Shown here: piece after piece, positions 43,820 through 59,970 of the stretch
Layout of the letters: every line of letters starts with the position of its first letter
Numbering within the stretch: position 1 is the stretch's first letter
Assembly: GCA_020137815.1 (NCBI GenBank)
Contig: CM035355.1
Span: 8,078,173 to 8,142,172 of the forward strand
From: Hormiphora californensis
Lineage: Eukaryota; Ctenophora; Tentaculata; Cydippida; Pleurobrachiidae
Length of the DNA: 64,000 nucleotides
Direction: 5' to 3'
Position numbers and translations under genes: made by a program
The notes under the pieces: generated by a model
Seen by the model: the letters and a program-made list of their open reading frames with translations, nothing else
What the model was told of the DNA's origin: nothing
Database searches by the model: none

Positions 43820-45019
43820 TTAGTTATCGGCACCAGGTATAGGAACAGCAGCAGTACGTCCAGTGGTGTCAGCATCCTCCTCGTCTCCCATCAGATCTAC
43901 AGTACAAGGATCGGAACCAGACTCTATTGTAGCACTATCAGAAAATAACTGTCCCAAGGTTAATGATGACTCTCCACCGTCTAGGGTGGGGTGGTGGTTA
44001 ACTACAGTCTCATCAACAGCGTCTGTCACGTCAGCGGGTACAGTGGAATTCATATCTATCACGTTGGTGTCTGTGGTGTTTACTTCCCTGTTATTTGCGC
44101 CAGGTGGTGTAGTATGGGAGTTGGGCGGTATAGTATCCAGTTCACAACCAAGCAGGAAGTCCAGTACCAGGTCGCCATCGTCGTCATCGTTGGTGGACTT
44201 GCATTTCTCCGGGAACCACGGTTGTTCCACACTATCAGCAGGAAGTTGTGCTGTAGTAGCCACGTGGAGGTTTCCAAAAGCCTCACTCAAACAGTCAAAG
44301 TGTACCACTCTCAGGTTCTGCAGTGTCTTGGTCTTGAGAGAGTTGGTAAACGGTCTGGCAAGATTAGGTATGTAGTGGCGAAACCAACCAAAACAATTTA
44401 GAAGCCGCAGGACATCTTTTTGTGAATCTGGATCCCTCATACATCGTAGTGCATTAACCCTTGCCTCATCGACATCAATCCCGTGTTCAGCCAGATAGAT
44501 ACCACCATACATAACATGAACAGTCCTGGAAAACACAATCCTCAAGTTCTCTGCCATTTCTAGTATACTGCTGCGTCCAGGCTTCAGAACGTCATCCACG
44601 AATGTTGAAGCTACCTCCTTCGGAGTGCCTGCAAGTATCATCTCAAGTAGGTTCCAAAATACGCCAGGGTAACCACACAGAGCCAGTGCAATGACTGTGA
44701 ACTGGAAATAGCTCACTCCAGGTATTACAGGATCAGCCTCGTCATCAAACTTAATTTCCAAACAAGAAAATAACTGAGCACCATGACAAGCTGCTGTGGT
44801 TACACGTATTCCTCCCGCAACAAGGGCTCCTCTGGGAAGGTAGATCTCGGCTACTTCAGAAACAACTCCAATAGGAAACCCTGGTAGACCACTCTGAACC
44901 CATACTGTCCAATCAAACACCGGATTCACTAACTGTAGTAACACTAACAGTATCAACATCATCTCCAAATCAGCGCTGAGTCTTCTGGTTGTTTGCTGCC
45001 GTCCCATCAAGGTCACCAT
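43820..45019 (-). CDS. Degenerate Ty3/Gypsy-like reverse transcriptase ORF of LTR element 1
   Basis: Open for about 400 codons from an ATG directly after the 5' LTR. The middle resembles the RT palm and connection: YFQFTVIALALCGYPGVFWN (position of the F-G-L-x-x-A-P motif), FVDDVL (catalytic DD box), GIDVDEARVNALRCM and LNCFGWFRHYIPNLARPFTN. The usual first catalytic Asp region reads FSCLEIKF, Glu in its place, and the fingers are shortened. No gag, protease, RNase H or integrase is seen; the last 150 residues are acidic, Thr/Asn-rich and unfamiliar. An intact frame in a young but RT-compromised element suggests a non-autonomous family. Part of the frame also opens into the LTR (to 45052). 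Confidence 0.7.
   Translation of the reverse strand: MVTLMGRQQTTRRLSADLEMMLILLVLLQLVNPVFDWTVWVQSGLPGFPIGVVSEVAEIYLPRGALVAGGIRVTTAACHGAQLFSCLEIKFDDEADPVIPGVSYFQFTVIALALCGYPGVFWNLLEMILAGTPKEVASTFVDDVLKPGRSSILEMAENLRIVFSRTVHVMYGGIYLAEHGIDVDEARVNALRCMRDPDSQKDVLRLLNCFGWFRHYIPNLARPFTNSLKTKTLQNLRVVHFDCLSEAFGNLHVATTAQLPADSVEQPWFPEKCKSTNDDDDGDLVLDFLLGCELDTIPPNSHTTPPGANNREVNTTDTNVIDMNSTVPADVTDAVDETVVNHHPTLDGGESSLTLGQLFSDSATIESGSDPCTVDLMGDEEDADTTGRTAAVPIPGADN
45001..45018 (-). promoter_or_regulatory. Candidate primer-binding site of LTR element 1
   Basis: One base after the LTR end the minus strand reads TGGTGACCTTGATGGGAC. A TGG start complementary to tRNA CCA at this position is what a primer-binding site looks like; the tRNA is not identified. 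Confidence 0.5.
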
Positions 45020-45802
<783 letters not shown>

Positions 45803-46805
45803 TGTAAGACCCCCCTGTTGGGATCCCCTTTTCACCGTTGGACTGAGCACCGGGTTGGCTAGATCGGACATTGCGTTGTACTGCTCACACGGGTATATTG
45901 AGGTGACTGTGAGCGAATAATGAAATATGCAAGTGTGGTTTTTAGTATATTTTAATTAACTAATACGACAGAAATATAATGTGGGGGTAAATAAATAAGT
46001 ACCGAAGCAGTACACAAAACAGCTCACTAGAGATCTAAAAAGTCCAAATAGGAGAAGTGAATCCACAAAGCGAGATCCGAAAGAAGTGAGTTCACAAAGC
46101 AAGCTCCAAAGAAGTGAGGGCGATTCTCCTCGTGCAGTCCAGTATTAGTACTCAGATAATTGGTACCACTAAGTCCCCGGACATGATACACCGCCAGCCA
46201 CCAACCTCTTCTTGTAATTTGGTTTTAATCATACGGCAGTGATCTCTGACGCAGGAACAGGGAACTGGCAAATCTCTCCAACTATCCTCTAAGGTTGTAG
46301 AGTCAATTTGTACAGACAACCATCTCAGTAACTTCAGCACGAGCATCCCCATAATTCTGGTAATTCAGGAACTCCTCTTGAAAGATATGAACTCCTCTAG
46401 AAAGCTAGGGCCGGTACTTAAAAACACGATTACCTAGTCACATCATACAACAATACTACTGTGGGACATATCCCCACATATGATGATGAAGTCCTATATC
46501 CGTGCACCAGTGCATGGAACCAATTAATATCCATTACGACTAATGGATGAAGTGTGTGGCCATGAATGTAAATTATGATATATATATATATATATATTCC
46601 CGAAAACATATTTATGCCCATAATTAATCAGGGGGCACATATAAGTGACCCCGCATCCACCTCTCTCTCCAAGGAAGTTTCCAAGAAGGAGTAGAGCCTG
46701 CCCGAGTCTCTATTTCTCGGCCAAATCATTCACAAGCCAATTCGGTAGTTCCACTCATGTGGGACTGAGATATATGACCAGGGGGCACATAATAGTGACC
46801 CCGCA
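45803..46805 (-). mobile_element. LTR retrotransposon 2, 3' LTR
   Basis: About 1003 bp, TGTAAGACC...GACCCCGCA in plus coordinates, near-identical to 49541-50539 with a few single-base indels. GGAGAGAGAGGTGG on the minus strand just upstream (about 46807-46822) is a likely polypurine tract. (AT)n at 46578. Confidence 0.93.
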
Positions 46806-47705
46806 ACCACCTCTCTCTCCAAGGAAGTTTCCAAGAAGGATTAGCAGACGTTCGAGTATTCATAAACACTCATCAGAACAAGAGTCTCGAACAAGAGTCT
46901 CTCATTTGAGAACAGCTCTCACTGAAGATGAAAGAACTTTCATTTTTGGAATCCAGCACAAAGAATTCATTTCCAGCACATGGCTGTTTAGCCATGGGAT
47001 GTCTGGAGCACACTCGGCCTCTCAGGGACGAGCAATTAACTTGTATTTGTCCAAGTTTTAAAACACCAACTAATTGAATGATGTCGCCGAAAGAGCGATA
47101 TCACCTTAAGATCTTCCCCGGGAAGTTCCTCTTTAATTACCAGGCCTGCGGTAATTAATAATTCAAGGCTTGAGTCAAACTGACCCGCCTTTCTCACACT
47201 CAGAGTTGCCAAAGGAACACAGGTTAGCATTGCCAACCAGATAAACTGGATCACTGATCTATCCATACACTAAATAACAGAATGGCCGAAAGAAGGGCTG
47301 AAAAAGAAGAAAAGGGGAGGTTTATCAAGACTATATGGAGATCAACACAACTATACACCCACCTAATTCCCAAGAAGGAGTGCCAAACAGGGGTGGGTCC
47401 GAGCAACCCCTCCCAGAGAAAAATGCATAGCATATTCATCCCCATAAACTCTTTGTGCCCTGTTCGATTACACAGTACCACTGTGTCACAGAAGCTGATT
47501 GCTAGACAGCTAAACTGTAGTCGTTTCAATTCAATCTCGTAATAATCTCGCTCATTTATAATCTCCCGAACAGGGCCATGGCCATAATCTCGTAATATTC
47601 TCACTCATTTCATAATTCCGGTGGAAAACACAATCACATCCACCCGGGTAGTGTCATCCCAGACATCTACCTCCTCCCCTTATCAGCATATCACTGCTCA
47701 AACTT
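46806..47705. other. LTR element 2 internal non-coding part
   Basis: About 900 bp between the protease stop and the 3' LTR. An LTR-like sentence (CTCTCCAAGGAAGTTTCCAA) is repeated at 46812. I find no RT, RNase H or integrase motifs in any frame. Confidence 0.7.
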
Positions 47706-48278
47706 TTACCCGATGCATCTCTCCGGTGGCTGTATACTTCGCCGCAAATTGTACTTTCCACCACCACGTGTTCCCGACTTTTCGTCAATATCATTAGCTC
47801 TCCTGTCTGGGGACCTAACAGTGAGCGGTATCTTCCTTCCTCCTACATGAAGGAGACTGGAGTGTAAATCCACAATACAACCATGTTTCACTAACATGGG
47901 CTGGCCAATGATTAGTTGCTCCTGAATGTCCGCAACTACAAAATCTGCCCTAAGGTTCACAACTTGTTGACCTAGCCCTACCATTATTCCATCTATCCTC
48001 CCTGTACAATTAACAGGAGTGCCTGCTATACCAACCAGATTCCACTCACATGGATCCATCTCTACTACACGTAGAACCTTATTCGCCAAACCCGTGGATA
48101 TTACATTGACACACGCACCTGTGTCTAACAAGGCTTCCGCCATATGGTTCCCGATTCTGATAGGAACAAAAATTCCTGCAAGGAAATCACTCAAGATTTC
48201 CACCGGTTTGGCCTCCCGTACCTGTTGAGCCCTCCAGCTCCCTGTAGATCTACTAGAGGGCACACCTAGTTTAAAGAA
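47706..48278 (-). CDS. Retropepsin (protease) ORF of LTR element 2, -1 frame to gag
   Basis: About 185 residues, no ATG of its own near the start; the frame opens at the slippery site at the gag end. EALLDTGACVNVIS is the catalytic D-T-G loop of a retroviral-type aspartic protease and LIIGQPMLVKHG fits the conserved I-I-G second motif. It would cleave the Gag precursor. The frame ends with a stop about 60 residues after the protease fold and no polymerase follows, so the element encodes Gag and protease only. Confidence 0.88.
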   Translation of the reverse strand, partial: FFKLGVPSSRSTGSWRAQQVREAKPVEILSDFLAGIFVPIRIGNHMAEALLDTGACVNVISTGLANKVLRVVEMDPCEWNLVGIAGTPVNCTGRIDGIMVGLGQQVVNLRADFVVADIQEQLIIGQPMLVKHGCIVDLHSSLLHVGGRKIPLTVRSPDRRANDIDEKSGTRGGGKYNLRRSIQPPERCIG

Positions 48279-49609
48279 AAGAAAGGGGTTACTCCTCCCT
48301 CTCTTTGATTAGTCCCTGGGGTAACATTGTTACTCCGACTCGTGCCCACCTGTTCACTAATCATATTAACTGCCCGCCGTTGGTTCCTACCCTGATTTCT
48401 ACTCGCCACCGGTGCAAAGTTATCAGGGTAATTATCGAACCCCGACCAATCATTTCGATTGCTCGACCAACTATTTTGATTGCCTGACCAATCATTTGAT
48501 GGTTCATACCAACTATTGGATGACCCAGAACCTCCTTGTCCTGCAGAGCAATAGTCTCTGGAGTCCCAGTAATCCCCACAATCCATCTTTAGGTGGCCCG
48601 TACGACCACAATACCAGCAACTTCGTCTCGGTCTATTACCCTGATATTGGTAATAATCCCAGATAGAATCATCTCCCTCAAACTGCCATGGGGCCGAGGG
48701 ACCAGGTAGTGCATTATTGTTCCCAGCATCAGTTGGGTAACCGCCTCCCCAAGGAATTTCAGTTCTGAGAACTGAGACTTCAACAGCATCATCCTTCTTC
48801 CGGATGGTGTTCCGGGCCTGGTGTGAACTCTCGAGGGTAACTGCCTCTTCAAGGAGTTCATCGAAATCCATCCTATTAATGCCCCGGATTAGCTGTAAGC
48901 TAACCTCATCATTTAGTATGCCCGCAGCTAGAGCATCCTTCATGACTGAATCACGATTTTGGCGCGCATTTGGATCCGTACTGGGGAATTCAATATTCCC
49001 AAGATCTCGGAGCCTCTCTCCGAACTCATGCACCGACTCGCCAACCTTCTGGCTCACGTTACGGATGTCGAATCGCGCCTTCAATTCATTGTACTTAGAG
49101 CTATCCTCTAAGATCTTACGTACACCTTTCTTGTACGCAGCCCATGACGAAGTAACCAGGTTCACCGACTCAGTTATTCTCTCCTGCAATTTAGGAGACA
49201 AATATGTAACAAACCCCCTGATAATGGCTGACTCAGTCAACCCCAAACCTTTTACAAAGGCTTCATAACCACACATGAACTGCCTTATAGTCATGGTGGT
49301 GGGTGAGTACACCGGCGGTCTGTTCATACCCGCTGTGAGCAGACGTTGATCATTTCCATTATTTCGGAAATTATTTTCACCCATAGCTCTCTGCATTTTT
49401 AGCAGAGCCTTTATTCCCTGTTTGTTTTCCTCAGGAAGATCATGTAGATTTTCCTTTCTCAAAAGACCATCAAGCTTTCTTTCGAAAGCTTCGGCTGTCA
49501 CATTGTTCCCAGGTTCAAATCCTGGTATGTCAGCACCATTTGTAAGACCCCCCTGTTGGGATCCCCTTTTCACCGTTGGACTGAGCACCGGGTTGGCTAG
49601 ATCGGACAT
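48266..49609 (-). CDS. Gag-like polyprotein of LTR element 2
   Basis: 447 codons, starting within the 5' LTR. A capsid-like helical region covers roughly residues 100-260 (FMCGYEAFVKGLGLTESAII, ERLRDLGNIEF). A zinc knuckle CWYCGRTGHLKMDC (C-x2-C-x4-H-x4-C) lies at about 330-345, then a Ser/Asn/Trp-rich tail (NSWYEPSNDW) and a stop. It packages element RNA in particles. Reading continues into the protease by -1 frameshift. Intact and flanked by near-identical LTRs, so a recently active family. Confidence 0.9.
   Translation of the reverse strand: MSDLANPVLSPTVKRGSQQGGLTNGADIPGFEPGNNVTAEAFERKLDGLLRKENLHDLPEENKQGIKALLKMQRAMGENNFRNNGNDQRLLTAGMNRPPVYSPTTMTIRQFMCGYEAFVKGLGLTESAIIRGFVTYLSPKLQERITESVNLVTSSWAAYKKGVRKILEDSSKYNELKARFDIRNVSQKVGESVHEFGERLRDLGNIEFPSTDPNARQNRDSVMKDALAAGILNDEVSLQLIRGINRMDFDELLEEAVTLESSHQARNTIRKKDDAVEVSVLRTEIPWGGGYPTDAGNNNALPGPSAPWQFEGDDSIWDYYQYQGNRPRRSCWYCGRTGHLKMDCGDYWDSRDYCSAGQGGSGSSNSWYEPSNDWSGNQNSWSSNRNDWSGFDNYPDNFAPVASRNQGRNQRRAVNMISEQVGTSRSNNVTPGTNQREGGVTPFFSLN
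48269..48275 (-). promoter_or_regulatory. -1 ribosomal frameshift heptamer TTTAAAC
   Basis: On the minus strand the gag frame reads T TTA AAC TAG: a canonical X-XXY-YYZ slippery heptamer right before the gag stop. Slipping back one base enters the protease frame without a stop, which is how Gag-Pro products are usually made in such elements. I did not establish a downstream pseudoknot. Confidence 0.85.
49508..49538 (-). promoter_or_regulatory. Candidate primer-binding site of LTR element 2
   Basis: Two bases after the LTR end the minus strand reads TGGTGCTGACATACCAGG, and continues ATTTGAACCTGG. The complement looks like a tRNA 3' end, CCA preceded by a full T arm (GGTTCAAATCC), but spacing between T arm and CCA is two bases longer than normal. 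The same bases encode Gag residues. Confidence 0.55.
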
Positions 49610-50539
49610 TGCGTTGTACTGCTCACACGGGTATATTGAGGTGACTGTGAGCGAATAATGAAATATGCAAGTGTGGTTTTTAGTATATTTTAATTAACTA
49701 ATACGACAAGAAATATAATGTGGGGTAAATAAATAAGTACCGAAGCAGTACACAAAACAGCTCACTAGAGATCTAAAAGTCCAAATAGGAGAAGTGAATC
49801 CACAAAGCGAGATCCGAAAGAAGTGAGTTCACAAAGCAAGCTCCAAAGAAGTGAGGGCGATTCTCCTCGTGCAGTCCAGTATTAGTACTCAGATAATTGG
49901 TACCACTAAGTCCCCGGACATGATACACCGCCAGCCACCAACCTCTTCTTGTAATTTGGTTTTAATCATACGGCAGTGATCTCTGACGCAGGAACAGGGA
50001 ACTGGCAAATCTCTCCAACTATCCTCTAAGGTTGTAGAGTCAATTTGTACAGACAACCATCTCAGTAACTTCAGCACGAGCATCCCCATAATTCTGGTAA
50101 TTCAGGATCTCCTCTTGAAAGATATGAACTCCTCTAGAAAGCTAGGGCCGGTACTTAAAACACGATTACCTAGTCACATCATACAACAATACTACTGTGG
50201 GACATATCCCCACATATGATGATGAAGTCCTATATCCGTGCACCAGTGCATGGAACCAATTAATATCCATTACGACTAATGGATGAAGTGTGTGGCCATG
50301 AATGTAAATTATGATATATATATATATATATTCCCGAAAACATATTTATGCCCATAATTAATCAGGGGGCACATATAAGTGACCCCGCATCCACCTCTCT
50401 CTCCAAGGAAGTTTCCAAGAAGGAGTAGAGCCTGCCCGAGTCTCTATTTCTCGGCCAAATCATTCACAAGCCAATTCGGTAGTTCCACTCATGTGGGACT
50501 GAGATATATGACCAGGGGGCACATAATAGTGACCCCGCA
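49541..50539 (-). mobile_element. LTR retrotransposon 2, 5' LTR
   Basis: 999 bp, TGTAAGACC...GACCCCGCA in plus coordinates. Followed by CACA (50540-50543), the duplicate of the CACA at 45799-45802. Includes the start of the gag frame (to 49609). Confidence 0.93.
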
Positions 50540-50609
50540 CACATATGGTCATTTACGAAGTTTGAAAATACCCAGGGGGGTGACAGTTTCAAAAAATCCG
50601 ACTTTACTA
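50540..50609. mobile_element. Right part of the foldback MITE hosting LTR element 1
   Basis: CACATATGGTCATTTACG, then GTGACAGTTTCAAAAAATCC and GACTTTA: the expected continuation of 39417-39586. Confidence 0.82.
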
Positions 50610-51056
50610 TGAGACTCATTGCTCTAAGGAACAAACAAATTAATTTATCTTTTAAAAATCAAACACAAATTTCACCGGTTATATGAGGATAAATTACCAT
50701 TTACCAGGTCACGGGTTCCCAGCAAACGGGTACTCTAGTTGTAATAATAGAGCATAATCGAGTGCGGTAAAAACGACAGTTATTTAAAATCAGACTTTAG
50801 TGTCGGCCAGCGTTAAAATCTGGGTGTTTCGTGAGTGCTGACAAACGGTTTTTTAGGGTTAGGGCTAAAGTAGGGTTAGGGTTAGGGTTGGGGTTTGGGT
50901 TGGGGTTAGGCCTTGACATTGCCTACTAGATAAACTTTGGATGAGCCAAAACGGTTGAGTGGTTCGGCGGTTAGAGCCGTTTTAGTGAATCAACTTTTTT
51001 GGCAGCGCGCACCTGTAAACAGGCCACCAAACACCCAGATCGTAACGGCGCCCTTT
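50610..51056. repeat. Intergenic stretch with interstitial TTAGGG repeats
   Basis: 50855-50910 is a degenerate telomere-like run (TTAGGG, TTGGGG, TTTGGG). GCGGTTAGAGCCGTTTT at 50970 is a small hairpin. ATCTGGGTGTTT at about 50818 is partly inverted at 51030. No gene. Confidence 0.75.
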
Positions 51057-51285
51057 AAAGTCGGATTTTTTGAAACTGTCACCCCCTGGGTATTTTCGAA
51101 TTTCGTAAATGACCATAAATCCGGTTCCTGACGAGATAGAGACTTGAAATTTGGAGGTTACGAAGATCTTGCTAAGTTCTTCCGAACCTCCAAATTTCAA
51201 GTCTCTATCTTATCAGGAACCGGAGATATGTCAAATTTTGTTAATTCAGGGGGGTGACAGTTTCAAAAAATCCGACTTTAGTGTC
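51057..51285. mobile_element. Intact foldback MITE (AAGTCGGATTTTTTGAAACT)
   Basis: About 228 bp, inverted ends AAGTCGGATTTTTTGAAACT with TA on each side; internal inverted pair CTTGAAATTTGGAGGTT and AACCTCCAAATTTCAAG. Reference copy for the one split at 39586/50540. Confidence 0.88.
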
Positions 51286-51288
51286 TCC

Positions 51289-52111
51289 CTAGTCAGGACC
51301 ACTATTGGTGCGCGGTCGTGCCCACGGAAGGAGTGCTTGGATCATCTTGAAACCGGTTTTAAGTTCACTAATGCATACCCAAAAGTGTCTGTAGCCATTT
51401 GGGTGATGTTCTGACAATCCAATCACGAGTTATGACCGAAAAACAGTCAAAAAAGACGTTTTAAAGTGACAAAAAGGAGGATCTGAACACAGCCCTTATA
51501 TGAAGGGCTGGGGCTTTGAAACTTCTTGTGTGGACAGAGAATCGTCCAAATTTGCAGTGTCAACTTTCAGATAGTTTCTATCTTTTGTAGTTATCTAATT
51601 AGAGTCGTTTAAACATGTGAGAAGTTGCTAAAGGGGCCTATAATACTGCTTGTGAAGTGATCACTTGACGAGATTTGCCCAATTAGAGAGCGGATTAAAG
51701 CATACAAGCGGTGAGAGCAAGCAATATGAGATGGAAGTAGTACCTAATCACCCTGTTTTGCAGGGTCATAAAGATCGTCTCACATGTTTGAATGGCTCTA
51801 ATTAGATAACTACAAAAGATAGCAACTATCTGAAAGTTGACACTGCAAATTTGGACGATTCTCTGTCCACACAAGAAGTTTCAAAGCCCCAGCCCTTCAT
51901 ATAAGGGCTGTGTTCAGATCCTCCTTTTTGTCACTTTAAAACGTCTTTTTTTGACTGTTTTTCGGTCATAACTCGTGATTGGATTGTCAGAACATCACCC
52001 AAATGGCTACAGACACTTTTGGGTATGCATTAGTGAACTTAAAACCGGTTTCAAGATGATCCAAGCACTCCTTCCGTGGGCACGACCGCGCACCAATAGT
52101 GGTCCTGACTA
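51289..52111. mobile_element. About 820-bp MITE with about 350-bp inverted repeats
   Basis: GTCAGGACCACTATTGGTGC at the left, inverted at the right end, with matching arms through TTTTGTCACTTTAAAACGTC, ACTTTCAGATAGTT and CTAATTAGAG. TA flanks both ends. No ORF. Confidence 0.88.
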
Positions 52112-52367
52112 CCCACTAAATTTCTATTTCAATTTTGAAAATGGAACGCGCGCGAAAACTATCTTTGCTGCGCGCCGCTTTTTGCGGCGCATTTGAAAAT
52201 AAAACGCATTTTTCACAAAAGCTGAGCTGAGCTGTGTCCTGAACAATCAGTAACGATATTTATCAGTAAATTAAAACACGTCCAGTTCGTATGACTAAAA
52301 GAGTGTATATTTACAAAACGATTTGAACCACTTTTGAAAAAGGACATGCACAAGTATAACAAAATGA

Positions 52368-57626
<5,259 letters not shown>

Positions 57627-58660
57627 CTGGTGTGGAGGGAGGTTAGTTTGGGGGGGGAGGGAGGGGGGAGGGAGGGAGGGAGGGTTTATGATAGGTAGAG
57701 ATTGGAGTGGAGGTCGTGGAGGGCGGGCAGTGCACTGTAATTGAGGGCTTGAGGGTGTTGCTTGCTTTCTTTTTTTCTTTTCTTTCGTTGATTGTGCGTT
57801 GGTTCTTTTTCGTTCGTGGCGGAGCGGGTACTTTGGTTCCGTCTCTTGCGGTTTGTGCTTGTTCTTTCTTTCATTTGCGGGAGGTGGTTCTGCCTCGTGC
57901 GGGCTGGAGCCGTTCTTTCTGTGTCTTGCTTTTTTTTCGTTCTCCTGTCTCTGCGTTTTCTGTTTTTCTCTTTCATTCTTCTTCCCCTCCCGGCCTCACA
58001 TTCCCCCATTTGCTGGGGGAAATGATAAAATTCAAAAGGGAAATCATACAAGTAACCGGAAACTAAGAATATGTTACCAACAAGTGGAACTAGTGGTTAT
58101 CCACTGGTAACTCTGCATCATTTGCTTATTTTCGTCAACAAGTGAACTAAGTGTGTTTACCCATGGTACTAACTACGAATAGTTCACCAACTATGGTTAC
58201 CATGTGCGTAACGTACATGTGTTACCAACAAGTGTGAACTAGTGGTTCATGTTAACTAGTATCATCGTGTGTTACCACCAATGAACTGTGGTTACCCTAT
58301 TGTAACTAACAATATGTTACCAACAAGTGGAACTAGTGGTTACCATGGTAACTAACAATATGTTACCAACAAGTGGAACTAGTGGTTACCATGGTAACTA
58401 ACAATGTGTTACCTCTTGTTAATATTCCTGTTAGCCACCTCACACACAATTTACTGCGGATGATGAGCCATACCTTTTCAACTGCTCATGTCAGCAAGTT
58501 AATATAAATGATCAGTAGATGCGCCCATGCAGGCGTCTTGTTGAGGAGCTTCAGGCCATGTTAGAGGGCAGTATTGCAGCCGTCTTGATGAGGGGTGCGC
58601 GAACAGGATTGGCGCTCATCTGTGTTGCTATCAGTTATCACTCTGAAAGAAATTGGAATT
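57627..58660. other. Stretch between ankyrin-gene exon and 25-bp array
   Basis: A purine-rich run at 57650-57690, a T/C-rich tract at 57770-57990 and CAACAAGTGGAACTAGTGGT units with GTTACCATGGTAAC cores at 58070-58410 (several irregular, as if degraded). 58505-58650 may hold a damaged exon: an acceptor TTTCTTTCAG on the minus strand is followed by a frame with DGCNTAL. No gene called. Confidence 0.5.
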
Positions 58661-58664
58661 CAGG

Positions 58665-59585
58665 GACCAAGTTGTTGAGTAACAACAAGGGCCAAGGATG
58701 TTGAGTAACAACAAGGACCAAGTTGTTGAGTAACAACAAGGACCAAGTTGTTGAGTAACAACAAGGACCAAGTTGTTGAGTAACAACAAGGACCAAGTTG
58801 TTGAGTAACAACAAGGGCCAAGGATGTTGAGTAACAACAAGGACCAAGTTGTTGAGGAACAACAAGGACCAAGTTGTTGAGTAACAACAAGGGCCAAGGA
58901 TGTTGAGTAACAACAAGGGCCAAGGATGTTGAGTAACAACAAGGACCAAGTTGTTGAGGTAACAACAAGGACCAAGTTGTTGAGTAACACAGGGCCAGAT
59001 GTTTGAGTAACAACAAGGGCCAAGGATGTTGAGTAACAACAAGGACCAATTTGTTGAGTAACAACAAGGACCAAGTTGTTGAGTAACAACAAGGGCCAAG
59101 TTGTTGAGTAACAACAAGGGCCAAGTTGTTGAGTAACAACAAGGACCAAGTTGTTGAGTAACAACAAGGGCCAAGGATGTTGAGTAACAACAAGGACCAA
59201 GTTGTTGAGTAACAACAAGGACCAAGGATGTTGAGTAACAACAAGGACCAAGTTGTTGAGTAACAACAAGGGCCAAGGATGTTGAGTAACAACAAGGGCC
59301 AAGTTGTTGAGTAACAACAAGGACCAAGTTGTTGAGTAACAACAAGGACCAAGTTGTTGAGTAACAACAAGGACGAAGTTGTTGAGTAACAACAAGGGCC
59401 AAGTTGTTGAGTAACAACAAGGGCCAAGGATGTTGAGTAACAACAAGGGCCAAGGATGTTGAGTAACAACAAGGGCCAAGGATGTTGAGTAACAACAAGG
59501 ACCAAGGATGTTGAGTAACAACAAGGGCCAAGGATGTTGAGTAACAACAATGGCCAATTGGTTGTTGAGTAACAACAATGGCCAA
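58665..59585. repeat. 25/26-bp array (ACCAAGTTGTTGAGTAACAACAAGG)
   Basis: About 36 units. Each contains the near-palindrome TTGTTGAGTAACAACAA. All three minus-strand frames stay open for more than 300 codons because the unit has no stop in that direction; that is a property of the repeat, not evidence of a protein. Confidence 0.95.
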
Positions 59586-59970
59586 GGGGATTCGTCGGGG
59601 AATTAAAATTAGATGGTGGTAAAATGGTGAGGGGCATGTGAGTCATGAGAGGTTAGTTGTCTAGGCACAAAAGATTAAAGAAGCCATTCACTCCAGTGTC
59701 AGGCCAATGCTCTGACCACAGTTCTCGCGCGCTCCGAGAGAAGCGAGAATGGGTCAGGCCAATGCTCTGACAGTTCACTCCAGTGTCAACAACTCCATTC
59801 AGAGATTGAAGTTCTTGAATAACAGCTCACATCTTCACATGTGGCGGTGCTAAAAGCATAAATGTGAGAACTTTATGTCACAGCATTGGCCTGACAGACC
59901 AGTAGTAACACATGGTGCAACAAGGTAGGATAAAAGTAGCTGCTCACTCACTCACCACCAACAGCTAAAG
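59586..59970. other. Upstream region of the SRCR-like gene
   Basis: Repeated phrases GTCAGGCCAATGCTCTGAC (59698, 59753; inverted ATTGGCCTGAC at about 59885) and ACTCCAGTGTCA. CACTCACTCACCACCA precedes the start codon. No promoter element I can assert. Confidence 0.5.

Noticed and set aside
43863-44401. Plus-strand ORFs of 136-170 codons
   Set aside because: Antisense shadows of the RT-like ORF of LTR element 1.
46152-46352. 66-codon ORF present in both LTRs of element 2
   Set aside because: Duplicated only because the LTRs are identical; no domain and no support for translation.
58631-59646. Three overlapping minus-strand ORFs of 315-328 codons
   Set aside because: All three frames of a 25-bp repeat are open at once, which shows lack of stops in the unit, not selection for a protein.
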